Counted from the stretch's first letter, positions 43,326-52,416 are shown. The stretch: 64,000 nucleotides of DNA from Cytobacillus oceanisediminis 2691 (GCF_000294775.2 NZ_CP015506.1:1339501-1403500), one strand, 5' to 3'. Numbers and translations: made by a program. Notes: generated by a model from the letters alone, not told the origin.

Positions 43326-43623
43326 CCATATCGTGTGGATGATTGTTGGGATGGCAGCAGTTACGTATATCCCAAGACTGCTGCCTTTTGTGCTTTTTAA
43401 GGGGAAGGAGCTTCCCGGGTTCGTTCAGGGGATATTAAAGAATGTGCCGTATGCGACCTTAGGGGCACTTATTTTTCCAGGCATCCTGTTTATAAATGAA
43501 GATATTTGGTTTGGGCTGCTCGGGGCAGCTGCTGCTTTTCTAGCAGCCTTTTTAGGTGCAAATGTGATTGTTGTTGTATTAGGATCGATTGCTGTGTTAT
43601 CTGTATATTCTTTCTTATTTTAG
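43318..43623 (+). CDS. azlD: AzlD family exporter subunit
   Basis: A 101-residue protein with three to four helices and AVTYIPRLLPFVLFKGKELPGFVQGILKNVPYATLGALIFPG cut here as the family core near residues 14-55. It is the small partner of AzlC. ATG at 43318 overlaps the azlC stop (ATGAGTAG) and follows GGGGGCAGGGG. A strong terminator ends the pair. Confidence 0.88.
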   Translation: MSSHIVWMIVGMAAVTYIPRLLPFVLFKGKELPGFVQGILKNVPYATLGALIFPGILFINEDIWFGLLGAAAAFLAAFLGANVIVVVLGSIAVLSVYSFLF

Positions 43624-43647
43624 AAAAGATTATTATTGATGTTCTTT

Positions 43648-43676
43648 AGCCGGTTCCTTCTAGAACCGGCTTTTTC
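43648..43676 (+). terminator. Terminator after azlCD
   Basis: AGCCGGTTC and GAACCGGCT form a perfect 9-bp stem with a 6-base loop, then TTTT. Confidence 0.85.
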
Positions 43677-43789
43677 AATAGAACTCCTGTGAAAGGCTAA
43701 TAACTTGGATTGTCCCATCAAAATAGTTCTAATTCCAGATTTTTATACTAAACTAAATATAGAAAGGTTGTACCATAAGGGGGGATCAG

Positions 43790-45082
43790 ATGGCGCGGAA
43801 ATTAGGCTTTTACGGGGCGCTGGCCTTTTTTGTATACGGTTTATTTTTTTATTGGTATTTATTCTATTTTGCTGACAGCAGTCTGCCCTTTGAGTATGAA
43901 GGCTCACGGGCAGATCCGGCAACTTTCCTGAACGGCAGGGAACTGATGCTCAGTGAGGAATATTCTAAAATAAGAAACCTGCTGTTTTTTATTTCTACAC
44001 CTTTTGAATGGATTTTCTATTTATTCATTCTCTTATTTGGCTTATCGAAGGCTTTTAAGAAGTGGGCTGAACAGACTGCACCTTATAAATTCCTGCAAAC
44101 GGCGATTTATTTGATTTGGCTTTCTTTTTTCGCGTTTATTGCTACTATGCCATTAAGCTATATCAGCTTTTCACTTTCAAAAACGTATAATATCTCGACA
44201 CAGAGCTTCAGCGGATGGATGAAGGATGAACTCATTGATTTTTGGGTTAATTATGGAATGATGGTTCTCATAGTGTCTGTATTGTACTGGCTGATTAATA
44301 AGAGCAGGAAGAGATGGTGGCTTTATGCCTGGTTATTGTCTGTTCCATTTACCTTATTTATGATGTTCCTGCAGCCTGTTGTCATTGACCCTCTATATAA
44401 TGATTTCTATCCTTTGAAAAACAAGGAACTTGAAACGAAAATTCTAGATTTGGCAAATCAGGCTAAAATACCGGCGGAACATGTCTTTGAAGTCGATATG
44501 GCAGAGAAAACAAATGCGCTGAATGCATATGTGACTGGTATCGGATCAAATTCAAGAATTGTTCTATGGGACACAACCCTGAATAAATTAACTGAAGATC
44601 AGATCCTGTTTATAATGGCACATGAAATGGCCCATTACGTGGAAAAGCATATATATATCGGAATTGGCGGTTACTTGCTGCTTTCCCTGCTGGGCCTTTA
44701 TTTGACAGCCAAAATAATGGAGAAAGCAGTCGATAAATGGGGACGGGCGCTTAAAATTCCTGCGGTAAATGATATTCGGTCCCTGCCGCTGTTTTTGATG
44801 ATTCTTTCGATGCTGCTTTTTATTTCAAGTCCTCTATCCAATTTTGTTTCACGGTATCAGGAAACAAGGGCAGACCGCTATGCCATCGAAATGACGACGG
44901 ACTCAAAAGCAGCAATAGAAACATTTCAGGAGCTGACACGTGCCGGTTTAAGCCAGGTTAATCCGCCGCTTCTCGTAAAAATATTCCGGTATGGACATCC
45001 AACCATGCTGGAGCGTATTTCCATGCTCGAAGAATTTGAAATGGAACAGAGGCAAAAAGAACGGAAGCAGGCGGCAGACTGA
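43790..45082 (+). CDS. yhfN: M48 family membrane metalloprotease (YhfN, Ste24-like)
   Basis: A 430-residue protease with about seven hydrophobic helices. The zinc site is HEMAH (near residue 278) with a third ligand in ETRADRYAIEM near 362. It resembles CAAX prenyl protease Ste24, though bacterial substrates are unknown. AAGGGGGG precedes the ATG. Position upstream of the yhzC-comK region agrees with yhfN. Confidence 0.9.
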   Translation: MARKLGFYGALAFFVYGLFFYWYLFYFADSSLPFEYEGSRADPATFLNGRELMLSEEYSKIRNLLFFISTPFEWIFYLFILLFGLSKAFKKWAEQTAPYKFLQTAIYLIWLSFFAFIATMPLSYISFSLSKTYNISTQSFSGWMKDELIDFWVNYGMMVLIVSVLYWLINKSRKRWWLYAWLLSVPFTLFMMFLQPVVIDPLYNDFYPLKNKELETKILDLANQAKIPAEHVFEVDMAEKTNALNAYVTGIGSNSRIVLWDTTLNKLTEDQILFIMAHEMAHYVEKHIYIGIGGYLLLSLLGLYLTAKIMEKAVDKWGRALKIPAVNDIRSLPLFLMILSMLLFISSPLSNFVSRYQETRADRYAIEMTTDSKAAIETFQELTRAGLSQVNPPLLVKIFRYGHPTMLERISMLEEFEMEQRQKERKQAAD

Positions 45083-45099
45083 TTTGACAATAATATGAG

Positions 45100-45129
45100 A
45101 AAAAAGCAGGCCATGTGGCTTGCTTTTTT
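45100..45129. terminator. Bidirectional terminator between yhfN and the peptidase E gene
   Basis: AAAAAAGCAGGCCA and TGGCTTGCTTTTTT form a 14-bp stem (one G-T) with a 2-base loop. It reaches the stop codon of the convergent gene. Confidence 0.8.
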
Positions 45130-45772
45130 ATATTTCATTCTTATAAATATGTATGCCGCCTTCACTATCAGTCTGAATTTCATTATAAAAATAAATGCCT
45201 GCATCATCATCAATTCCATAACCAGCCGTGACATTGGTTTTCCCCGCTGCCCTCTTTAAATTTTCCCCTTCATTCCATTTAGTGAAATGGACACTAATGA
45301 CACAATCCCTGATTAACCCGATACCTTTCAGAAAGAGATGCTGTTTTTCAGATGTATCAATAGGGGGAATTATGCAATGCTCCGGGATAATTAGGGCACC
45401 TGCCGAAAAACCTGCTACAGGAATACCGTTCTTGTACATCTTGCCAATGTATTCTCCCACTTCAGTATCAACAATATAACTTCTGTATTTTTCCGTTTCA
45501 CCGCCTCCAATGATGACCCCGGTACAGGACACCAATTCTTGAAGAAAAGATTCTGGTGGTGCAGGGGAAAGAGGCAGATAACAGAAATTCCTTGCGCCAT
45601 TTTGAGTTAAGCCGGAAGTATACTTATTCATATAGCCTTCCCAGCCTTCCCTTTCCAAAAAGAGTATAGCTATTTTGCCAGCCGCTCCACAAGCCAGCTC
45701 CGTAAACTTTTTTCCAAGCCTTTGCCCGAATGGAGGGCTTCCGCCCATTAAAAATAAATGCCTGCTGTCCAA
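45128..45772 (-). CDS. Peptidase S51 (dipeptidase E/cyanophycinase-like) family protein
   Basis: A 214-residue protein of the class-I glutamine-amidotransferase-like fold. IIGGGETEKYRSYI near residue 87 and the nucleophile elbow AGFSAGALI (Ser near 123) fit peptidase family S51. Relatives cleave Asp-X dipeptides. TTG start follows GGCAGGAG. Substrate unknown. Transcribed downstream of yhzC on the same strand, after a terminator. Confidence 0.8.
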   Translation of the reverse strand: MDSRHLFLMGGSPPFGQRLGKKFTELACGAAGKIAILFLEREGWEGYMNKYTSGLTQNGARNFCYLPLSPAPPESFLQELVSCTGVIIGGGETEKYRSYIVDTEVGEYIGKMYKNGIPVAGFSAGALIIPEHCIIPPIDTSEKQHLFLKGIGLIRDCVISVHFTKWNEGENLKRAAGKTNVTAGYGIDDDAGIYFYNEIQTDSEGGIHIYKNEI

Positions 45773-45804
45773 TAATTTTCTCCTGCCTTATTAAAAATAA
45801 AATA

Positions 45805-45822
45805 CCCCGCCGATTGGCGGGG
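45805..45822 (-). terminator. Terminator after yhzC
   Basis: CCCCGCC and GGCGGGG form a 7-bp stem with a 4-base loop; the minus strand continues with TATTTTATTTTTA. Confidence 0.8.
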
Positions 45823-45835
45823 GCAAACTGGTTTA

Positions 45836-46072
45836 CTAAGTGCCAAAACGTTTGGAAAGTTCTTTGTACTGCTTTGATAAATGCATAAATGACGGTTTAT
45901 TTCTTTCATCAATTGCTGCGTCTATTTTATTCATCAGCTTTTCTTTTTCAGTATTCAGCAGAATCTCGGTAACAAGCATATCAATATAAAGGTCAAGAAC
46001 AAAAGAATCCTTATGGTTTTTCCGTTTTATCCCACTGGTTTTCATCAATTCGGTGTATGATTTTTCCTTCAT
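45836..46072 (-). CDS. yhzC: IDEAL-domain protein YhzC
   Basis: A 78-residue protein; the C-terminal IDEAL domain is seen in KLMNKIDAAIDERNKPSFMHLSKQYKELSKR. Position beside comK and read divergently from it matches yhzC of B. subtilis. Function unknown; the domain also occurs in UPF0302-type proteins. ATG at 46072 fits CAGGGGTG; the upstream GTG lies within that site. Confidence 0.82.
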   Translation of the reverse strand: MKEKSYTELMKTSGIKRKNHKDSFVLDLYIDMLVTEILLNTEKEKLMNKIDAAIDERNKPSFMHLSKQYKELSKRFGT

Positions 46073-46271
46073 GGAAATCACCCCTGAGCTTTTTAATATT
46101 ATATGGAATTGCCTCTAAATATTCAACTAAGTTTTTTAAATTTTAAGAAAATATTTTCAGAATGTCGAAATTGTGAACAAATTAGAAACTATTAAATAAA
46201 TTAGTAATTTTTAGATAAATTGGTGTTAATATGGAAAAGCGAGAGCGAAAATAGATAGGAGATGAAAACAT

Positions 46272-46826
46272 ATGAGCCATAATACCCAAATGATCGAGGA
46301 GTATGAAGTCAATCCAAATACAATGATTATCAAACCCCTCGCTTATGGGCTGAAAGTTTATTCGCAAATCTGGGAGCTTGATGATGAGGTGACTTCCCCT
46401 TTTAAGCCGATCGATATAATTAAAAGCAGCTGCAAATATTTTGGATCAAGCTATGAAGGCAGAAAAGAGGGTACACGCCAATTAACCGGCATTACCCATA
46501 AAGCTCCAATAACGATAGACCCCACAAATTTCATTTATTTTTTCCCGACGGCTTCTCCAAACAATCCTGAATGCATCTGGATTGCATTGGATCATATCAA
46601 TTATTTCAAGCGAGCGGAAAACGCACATACTCAAGTGGTTTTTAAGAATAAGCAAAGCTTCATTATTCCAGTATCTTATACTACGCTTAATAATCAGGTG
46701 CTCAGAACAGCTTTACTAAAAACGACATTGATAAGGAGGATAGAGGATTCAGAGAGAAAGGCATTGTACTTTGTGAATGGTTCCAAAATAATGAATGCTT
46801 CGGAGAGAACTGGAGCCTACCAATAG
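46272..46826 (+). CDS. comK: Competence transcription factor ComK
   Basis: A 184-residue ComK. Core segments YEVNPNTMIIKPLAYG near the N terminus, CKYFGSSYEGRKEGTRQLTGITHKAPI cut near residues 56-82, and IWIALDHINYF near 104 are conserved. ComK activates DNA-uptake and recombination genes, including addAB in B. subtilis, which lie about 10 kb away here. ATAGGAG precedes the ATG. The upstream region is AT-rich, but no perfect AAAA-N5-TTTT pair was seen. Confidence 0.95.
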   Translation: MSHNTQMIEEYEVNPNTMIIKPLAYGLKVYSQIWELDDEVTSPFKPIDIIKSSCKYFGSSYEGRKEGTRQLTGITHKAPITIDPTNFIYFFPTASPNNPECIWIALDHINYFKRAENAHTQVVFKNKQSFIIPVSYTTLNNQVLRTALLKTTLIRRIEDSERKALYFVNGSKIMNASERTGAYQ

Positions 46827-46846
46827 AGAAGGGAAAGGATAAATAA

Positions 46847-46877
46847 GAAGCATGCGGAATTTCATGCTTCTGTTTTT
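46847..46877 (+). terminator. Terminator after comK
   Basis: GAAGCATG and CATGCTTC form a perfect 8-bp stem with an 8-base loop, followed by TGTTTTT. Confidence 0.8.
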
Positions 46878-46924
46878 CGTGTGTATATTACATTATTAGC
46901 TGCAGGCTTTTCTTATTCCAAATA

Positions 46925-47314
46925 TTAATTTGCCTTCAGATTTTTTCCTGGCCTGGGCATAGGTTTTTTAATAAGATAATATGTCATCAGCTCCTGGACT
47001 TTATTGCGGATGCGGGGGTTAAAGTAATTATGATGCTCCTCATATCCTTTGTAAAGGAACATGAACATAGTAAATGCCTCATCTCTCTTTATTTCCTGTA
47101 CCTTAAGCTGGTGTTTATTCATATAGCGTTTTACCTCAGAGAGTTCACTTTGAATGACCTTCATTGTTTCTTCAACCAAATCAAGATAAGGCTGTTTTAG
47201 TTTAAACGGGCTTTTATTAATGACGATGGAGTCGCGATTTAAAATGGTTAGCACCATTGGCAAATAAATAGCCTGTTCCATGATATTACGGTCTTCCTCA
47301 GGAATTCTGGTCAT
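46925..47314 (-). CDS. Conserved hypothetical protein, 129 aa (possibly YhjD-like)
   Basis: A 129-residue, largely helical soluble protein beginning MTRIPEEDRNIMEQAIYLPM with a basic tail. I do not recognise a functional domain. Its location after comK and its length are compatible with B. subtilis YhjD, but that match is from weak memory. AAGGGAG precedes the ATG. A LexA-like dyad lies 44 bases upstream of its start codon. Confidence 0.65.
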   Translation of the reverse strand: MTRIPEEDRNIMEQAIYLPMVLTILNRDSIVINKSPFKLKQPYLDLVEETMKVIQSELSEVKRYMNKHQLKVQEIKRDEAFTMFMFLYKGYEEHHNYFNPRIRNKVQELMTYYLIKKPMPRPGKNLKAN

Positions 47315-47357
47315 GTTTTTTCTGCTCCCTTAATCAATAGTATCCTGTTAGTGTTAC

Positions 47358-47371
47358 AGAACAAGTGTTCT
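47358..47371. promoter_or_regulatory. LexA-like dyad (SOS box candidate)
   Basis: AGAACAAGTGTTCT contains GAAC-N4-GTTC, fitting the B. subtilis LexA consensus CGAACRNRYGTTYC except at the two outermost bases. It is 44 bases before the divergent 129-residue gene and about 176 bases before the S9 peptidase gene. Confidence 0.35.
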
Positions 47372-47546
47372 CATTTAATTTTACAAAGGAATGTTTTTTC
47401 TTGCAAGAGCCTATATTTGTCGAAACGCTGTTATTCTTCATCATTTCCAATAATTAAAAAAAGTTTCAGCCGGCAGCGTATTGAGAAGGGATTTTATTTC
47501 TGATGTCGAAATAAAGAGGACAGCACAGTTAGAAAGGATGGAATAA

Positions 47547-49532
47547 ATGACGCAAAAAAATACAATTAAACCGGAAGACCTTTATCAGTTAAAATCAGTA
47601 GCTGATCCGCAGCTATCCTTGAATGGAAATGACTTAGCTTTTGTTGAGACCAGAATGCTTGATGAGGAAAATACATATAGTTCAAATATTTTTTACTTAA
47701 ATACCATTAAAGGCAATATGCCGGTTCAATGGACTTACGGCAAACATCGTAATCATTCGCCCCGCTGGTCTCCTGATGGGGAGTCAATCGCATTTGTATC
47801 CGACAGAGACGGAAAATCACAGATTTATGTGATGAGCAAAGCAGGAGGAGAAGCCAAACAGCTGACACACTGTGCAAATGGCGCTTCAAAGCCTGTTTGG
47901 TCACCTGATGGGAAGAAGATTGTTTTCAATCTTTCAGTAAAGCCTGGAGAAGATGCAGAAACAAAGGAAAATCAGGAAAAACAGACAGACAGGCCCCTTC
48001 CTCTTGAAATTGAAAAAATGAAGCACAAATCAGACGCCCAGGGTTTTTGGAGCGGAAGGTACAGCCAGGTTGCATTAATAGATATTGAAACTGGCGGAAT
48101 GGAGCAGCTGACATCCGGAGAACAGGACTACCAATTGCAAGACTGGTCACCAGATGGAAAATGGATTGCTGTTACGGCAGATTTAAGTGAAGACAAAGAT
48201 TTCTCTTTTCTAAGCGATGTCTATATTATCCATCTTGAAACAAAAGACATGAAAAGGATTACAAATGGAAAAGGTTATTTTGGAAGCGCCACATGGTCGC
48301 CGGATGGAAAATACATAGGATTGTTCGGGCATGAAAGGGAATACGAAAATGCTACGCATACAAAGGTCTGGGTGTATAATCTCGAATTTGGAAATCTGCA
48401 GTGCCTTACTGCAGAATCAGATATATTGGCTGGTGATTATGCCATCGGGGATTTCCAGCAGGGTACAGTAACACCGGGAATTCTTTGGGCAGAGGACAGC
48501 AGAAGCTTTTATTTCCTGGCAACTGACCATGGTAATACAGTTGTTTATTATGGCTCTTTAGATGGGGAATTATATCCTGCGCTGCTGGATCAGCAGCATG
48601 TATATGGATTGACAACAGGAGGAAGCGTCAATAAAGCTGTTGTAGCCATTAGCAAGCCGTCATATCCAGGGGATTTATTTTTGCTTGATGTCCCAACAGG
48701 GGAATTAAAACAGCTGACAAATGTGAATGAAGAGTTCCTGAAAGGTGTAGAGTTGGCAGATGCGGAGCCAATTCAGTTTAAATCTTCAGATGATTGGGAT
48801 CTGCATGGCTGGATCATGAAACCAGCCCATCTGAAAGAGGGCGAAAAAGTACCGCTTGTGCTCGAAATCCATGGCGGCCCTCATGCCATGTATGCCAATT
48901 CATATTTCCACGAATTTCAATGTCTCGCAGCAAAAGGCTATGCGGTCTTATTTATCAATCCACGGGGAAGCCATGGATATGGCCAGCATTTTGTAGATGC
49001 TGTAAGAGGAGATTACGGGGGCAAGGATTATGAAGATATTATGGATGCAGTCGATTATGCGCTGGAAAACTTCGATTTTATCGATAAAGACCGGCTTGGC
49101 GTAACGGGAGGAAGCTATGGCGGGTTTATGACCAACTGGATTATTGGACACACCAGCCGATTTAAGGCGGCAGTCACTCAGCGATCCATCTCCAACTGGA
49201 TCAGCTTTTATGGAGTAAGTGATATCGGCTACTATTTTACTGATTGGCAAATCAAGAGTGATTTGAATGATATAGAAAAGCTTTGGAAACATTCGCCGCT
49301 TGCTTATGTGAATGATATGAATACACCGCTGCTGATTCTGCACAGCGAAAAAGATTATCGCTGTCCAATTGAGCAGGCAGAGCAATTATTCATAGCTTTA
49401 AAGCATCGGAAGAAAACAGCAAAATTTGTGCGGTTCCCTGAAGCCAACCATGAGCTTTCCAGGAGCGGAAAACCGAATTTAAGAATCAGCCGCCTGAATT
49501 ACATTGCCGGCTGGTTTGATGAATATCTATAA
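47547..49532 (+). CDS. S9 family peptidase (acylaminoacyl-peptidase type)
   Basis: A 661-residue serine peptidase. The N-terminal beta-propeller carries TolB/WD-like repeats with SPDGK (WSPDGESIAFVSDRDG, WSPDGKKIVF, WSPDGKWIAV, WSPDGKYIGL), followed by an alpha/beta hydrolase domain (about 400-661) with nucleophile GGSYGG near 522, Asp in LHSEKDYRCP near 606 and His in EANHELS. It resembles YuxL. It cleaves oligopeptides or acylated N termini; the substrate is unknown. AAAGGATGG precedes the ATG. Confidence 0.9.
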   Translation: MTQKNTIKPEDLYQLKSVADPQLSLNGNDLAFVETRMLDEENTYSSNIFYLNTIKGNMPVQWTYGKHRNHSPRWSPDGESIAFVSDRDGKSQIYVMSKAGGEAKQLTHCANGASKPVWSPDGKKIVFNLSVKPGEDAETKENQEKQTDRPLPLEIEKMKHKSDAQGFWSGRYSQVALIDIETGGMEQLTSGEQDYQLQDWSPDGKWIAVTADLSEDKDFSFLSDVYIIHLETKDMKRITNGKGYFGSATWSPDGKYIGLFGHEREYENATHTKVWVYNLEFGNLQCLTAESDILAGDYAIGDFQQGTVTPGILWAEDSRSFYFLATDHGNTVVYYGSLDGELYPALLDQQHVYGLTTGGSVNKAVVAISKPSYPGDLFLLDVPTGELKQLTNVNEEFLKGVELADAEPIQFKSSDDWDLHGWIMKPAHLKEGEKVPLVLEIHGGPHAMYANSYFHEFQCLAAKGYAVLFINPRGSHGYGQHFVDAVRGDYGGKDYEDIMDAVDYALENFDFIDKDRLGVTGGSYGGFMTNWIIGHTSRFKAAVTQRSISNWISFYGVSDIGYYFTDWQIKSDLNDIEKLWKHSPLAYVNDMNTPLLILHSEKDYRCPIEQAEQLFIALKHRKKTAKFVRFPEANHELSRSGKPNLRISRLNYIAGWFDEYL

Positions 49533-49539
49533 AAGAGTT

Positions 49540-49568
49540 ACCGCAGGCCCTCGGGTTTGCGGTTTTTT
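49540..49568 (+). terminator. Terminator after the S9 peptidase gene
   Basis: ACCGCA and TGCGGT pair around a loop that holds CCCTCGGG, followed by six Ts. Confidence 0.75.
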
Positions 49569-49604
49569 GATAATATCAAAATTTATACCTTTGTACTTCG
49601 AGAG

Positions 49605-49850
49605 CTGTCTAGCGCAAGCAGCCTACCCCCTCGAGGTCACAAGCTTGTCTTGTTTCGGCTCCTAGGGACTCGGGGTCATAAGCCGTTTCCTTCCAGAAGG
49701 AAGGACGCCTTCTTACAGGAACCGTCTTATGCCTGTCGTCCCTGGGCAGTCGCCTCTACATTTCGGGCAATCCTCCCAAAAGGCAAAGGACGCCTTTCTG
49801 TGAGGCTCGACTTGTGCTCTTCGGGGGTGGGCAAGGAGCTTTTTCTAATA
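49605..49850. repeat. Nested palindromic repeat (one copy inserted in another), copy 3
   Basis: Outer copy: CTGTCTAGCGCAAGCAGCCT with ACCCCCTCGAGGTCACAAGC (to 49644), then resumes at 49768 with CAATCCTCCCAAAAGGCAAA and ends GGGGGTGGGCAAGGAGCTTT. In copy 2 these two halves are contiguous. The 123-base insert (49645-49767) is itself a related palindrome: GGCTCCTAGGGACTCGGGG and TCATAAGCCG, then CGTCTTATGCCTGTC and GTCCCTGGGCAGTCGCC. A 100-codon plus-strand ORF through it is a by-product. The rest of the gap, 49851-50091, shows only the leader of the next gene and a small GGTATA/TATACC hairpin. Confidence 0.8.
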
Positions 49851-50091
49851 GAGCTGTAAAGTAACATCAAAATCGCCGATATATCAATGAAATCAGTTTT
49901 CATATAGGGTAAAGAAACTATTTAAAATAAGTTGCAACGAAACCAATTCATCTGCAAAGTATAAGGGTATACAGGATATACCAGCAGTGATATCGAAACT
50001 TTTTTATGGAAACCGAAGTCGAATATAGGTGAAGGTATTTTCATACCCGCGGCAGAATTATAATTTAACTGCAAAGAAAGGACTTATTCTT

Positions 50092-51021
50092 ATGAGATCA
50101 GATAGACATGAAAAGAAGAAAAAGAAAAAAAAATGGAAGTCCGTCCTCCTGATTCTGTTTCTCTTGATTGCAGGAACCCTTGGCTATTCGTATTTTCAGT
50201 TCAAGCAAGGTGTTTCCCAGACAGAGGGAGAGGCAAATATACAGACAGAAGAGTTTGAATTTAACGGTGAAAAAGATAAATATGGAGGAACGAATATTCT
50301 GATCCTTGGAAGTGACGCAAGGGGAAAAGAGAAATCAAGGGCAGATACCATCATGGTTGCCCAATATCATCCTGAAAAGGGAACATATAAACTTATTTCT
50401 TTTATGAGAGATATGTACGTGGACATACCGGGCCATGGGCAAAACAGAATAAATTCAGCTCTTGCTTATGGTGGTCCTGAGTTATTAAGGCAGACGATTA
50501 AGGAAAACTTTGATATAGATATTAAATATTACTCAATTGTTGATTTCGAAGGCTTTGTTCATTTAATTGATGAAGCTTTTCCAAGAGGGGTAGAAATTGA
50601 TGTAGAAAAAAGAATGTCTGCCAATATCGGTGTTACTCTGGAACCGGGTCTGCAGCGCCTTGATGGAGAGCATCTCCTTGGGTATGTCAGGTTTAGGCAG
50701 GATGCCGTAGGGGATTTTGGAAGAGTAGAACGCCAGCAGAAGGTAATGAAAGAAGTAGCAAGCCAGTTTACAAGCCTTCAGACCATTACAAAGCTTCCGA
50801 AACTAATCGGGGTAGTAACTCCATTTGTAAATACTAATATGGATACGGGAGATATTCTTTATATCGGGAAAGATTTCTTATCTAAGGATAACAGGAATGT
50901 AGAGACTCTTCGTGTTCCTGTTGATGGAACATTTGAAAACCAGAGAATTAATGGTGCTGCTGTTTTAGGCATTGATAAAGAGGCAAACAAAGCGGCTATC
51001 CATGAGTTTCTTTCGAAATAA
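50092..51021 (+). CDS. LytR-CpsA-Psr (LCP) family cell-wall ligase
   Basis: A 309-residue protein: lysine-rich cytoplasmic head, one membrane segment (about 18-37), and an extracellular LCP domain with LILGSDARGKEKSRADTIMV near 77, ISFMRDMYVDIPGHG near 110, AYGGPELL near 135 and RFRQDAVGDFGRVERQQ near 206. LCP enzymes attach teichoic acids or glycopolymers to peptidoglycan. ATG at 50092 follows AAAGGA; the longer upstream frame has no ribosome site. Confidence 0.9.
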   Translation: MRSDRHEKKKKKKKWKSVLLILFLLIAGTLGYSYFQFKQGVSQTEGEANIQTEEFEFNGEKDKYGGTNILILGSDARGKEKSRADTIMVAQYHPEKGTYKLISFMRDMYVDIPGHGQNRINSALAYGGPELLRQTIKENFDIDIKYYSIVDFEGFVHLIDEAFPRGVEIDVEKRMSANIGVTLEPGLQRLDGEHLLGYVRFRQDAVGDFGRVERQQKVMKEVASQFTSLQTITKLPKLIGVVTPFVNTNMDTGDILYIGKDFLSKDNRNVETLRVPVDGTFENQRINGAAVLGIDKEANKAAIHEFLSK

Positions 51022-51152
51022 AAAGGTAGAAACACAGTTTTTGGCGGATTAGGTGTACAATAAAAGGGTAAGTGGTAAAACTAGGGGAAACTTCCCTTTA
51101 ATGATAATCGAACGAATAGGACTTTGCTGCATATTGGACAAGGAGATATTAA

Positions 51153-51776
51153 ATGGATTTTGAACTGTTCAAAGATTGGTTTACATTGGATAATATAATG
51201 GATTTAATTCGGGAATATCGTTCATTTGGACCGCTCCCCGGTATTCTGCTTCCAATGCTAGAAGCATTTTTGCCTTTTCTGCCCCTGGTTTTGTTTGTTA
51301 TGGCAAATGCGAGTGCATTTGGTCTCTGGCTGGGTTTCTTATACTCCTGGCTCGGCGCGGTCGCAGGAGCGCTGCTCGTTTTCCTGCTGGTCAGGAAATA
51401 TGGCCAGAAACGAATACTCCGTTTTTTGAAGAAGCATAAGCAGGTACAGAGGCTTATGAAATGGGTGGAAAAGCATGGGTTTGGACCATTGTTCATCCTG
51501 CTCTGTTTTCCGTTTACTCCTTCGGCAGTCGTAAATATTGTCGCAGGGCTTTCGAATATCAGCATGGCTCAATATATGCTGGCAGTCCTGAGTGGCAAAA
51601 TAGTGATGATTTTTACAATAAGCTTTGTCGGATATGATATCAAATCATTAGTAACACAGCCAATTCGGACAGCCATTGTTGCATTGGCCATTTTCATTCT
51701 TTGGTATGTCGGCAAAATCATTGAAATAAAGATGAATATGAGCGTAGAAAAAGATCGCGGGAATAAAAAGCAATGA
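51153..51776 (+). CDS. yhjE: TVP38/TMEM64 (VTT/DedA-like) membrane protein YhjE
   Basis: A 207-residue protein with five to six helices. Signature stretches: LLPMLEAFLPFLPLVLFVMANASAFG near 32-57, FLYSWLGAVAGALLVFLLVRKYG near 62-84 and FTPSAVVNIVAGLSNISMAQY near 118-138. TVP38/VTT proteins are implicated in lipid scrambling and membrane homeostasis. AAGGAG precedes the ATG. It is 27 bases before the signal peptidase gene, as yhjE-sipV in B. subtilis. Confidence 0.87.
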   Translation: MDFELFKDWFTLDNIMDLIREYRSFGPLPGILLPMLEAFLPFLPLVLFVMANASAFGLWLGFLYSWLGAVAGALLVFLLVRKYGQKRILRFLKKHKQVQRLMKWVEKHGFGPLFILLCFPFTPSAVVNIVAGLSNISMAQYMLAVLSGKIVMIFTISFVGYDIKSLVTQPIRTAIVALAIFILWYVGKIIEIKMNMSVEKDRGNKKQ

Positions 51777-51803
51777 ATGCATAAACATTGGGGGAGATGA
51801 AAT

Positions 51804-52358
51804 GTGAAGGAAGGATTGAGAAAAGAAGGAGCGGAATGGCTGAAGGCTTTTGCAATTGGCATCATTATCTTTGCTTTTATACGGACTTTTTTCTTCTCCA
51901 ATTATGTTGTGGAAGGTGAATCCATGATGCCCACTCTTCAGGATGGAAATAAACTGATTGTGAATAAAATCGGTTATCAGGTGAGCGACTTAGAGCGCTT
52001 TGACGTAATTGTTTTTCATCATAATGATGAAGAGGATTTTGTAAAAAGAATTATAGGGATGCCAGGGGATGAAATCGAATACCGCAATGATGAACTATTT
52101 ATAAATGGTAAAAAAGTGGATGAGCCATACTTGGAGAAATACCGGAAAGAAACATTGGGCGGCAAACTGACAGGTGATTTTACACTCCTGGAGATGACGG
52201 GCACTGAAACGGTTCCAGAGGGAAAACTATTTGTTATGGGAGATAATCGCCTCGGAAGCTGGGACAGCAGACATTTTGGATTTATTTCAGCCGGCCAGGT
52301 TGTAGGAAAAGTAAACCTGCGCTATTGGCCGCTTGATGAAATGGATGCGTCATTCTAA
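51804..52358 (+). CDS. sipV: Type I signal peptidase (SipV-like)
   Basis: A 184-residue S26 peptidase: one N-terminal membrane anchor (about 13-32), catalytic Ser40 in VEGESMMPTL, general base Lys81 in FVKRIIGMPGDE, and MGDNRLGSWDSRHFG near 146. It removes signal peptides from secreted preproteins on the outer face of the membrane. GTG start follows GGGGGAGATG. The name sipV is based on the yhjE neighbour. Confidence 0.9.
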   Translation: MKEGLRKEGAEWLKAFAIGIIIFAFIRTFFFSNYVVEGESMMPTLQDGNKLIVNKIGYQVSDLERFDVIVFHHNDEEDFVKRIIGMPGDEIEYRNDELFINGKKVDEPYLEKYRKETLGGKLTGDFTLLEMTGTETVPEGKLFVMGDNRLGSWDSRHFGFISAGQVVGKVNLRYWPLDEMDASF

Positions 52359-52376
52359 ACTAACTTATCTTGTGAA

Positions 52377-52416
52377 AAAAGGGACTCGATAATACTAATT
52401 ATTCGAGTCCCTTTTA
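52377..52416 (+). terminator. Terminator after the signal peptidase gene
   Basis: AAAAGGGACTCGA and TCGAGTCCCTTTT form a perfect 13-bp stem with AT-rich loop, then ATTTT. Confidence 0.85.

Noticed and set aside
46082-46271. ComK box (AAAA-N5-TTTT pair) before comK
   Set aside because: The region is very AT-rich, but no clean AAAA-N5-TTTT was found on inspection; only looser A/T runs.
49557-49859. A 100-codon plus-strand ORF downstream of the S9 peptidase gene
   Set aside because: It reads straight through the nested palindromic repeat, has no ribosome site and an arginine/serine-rich composition typical of translated hairpins.
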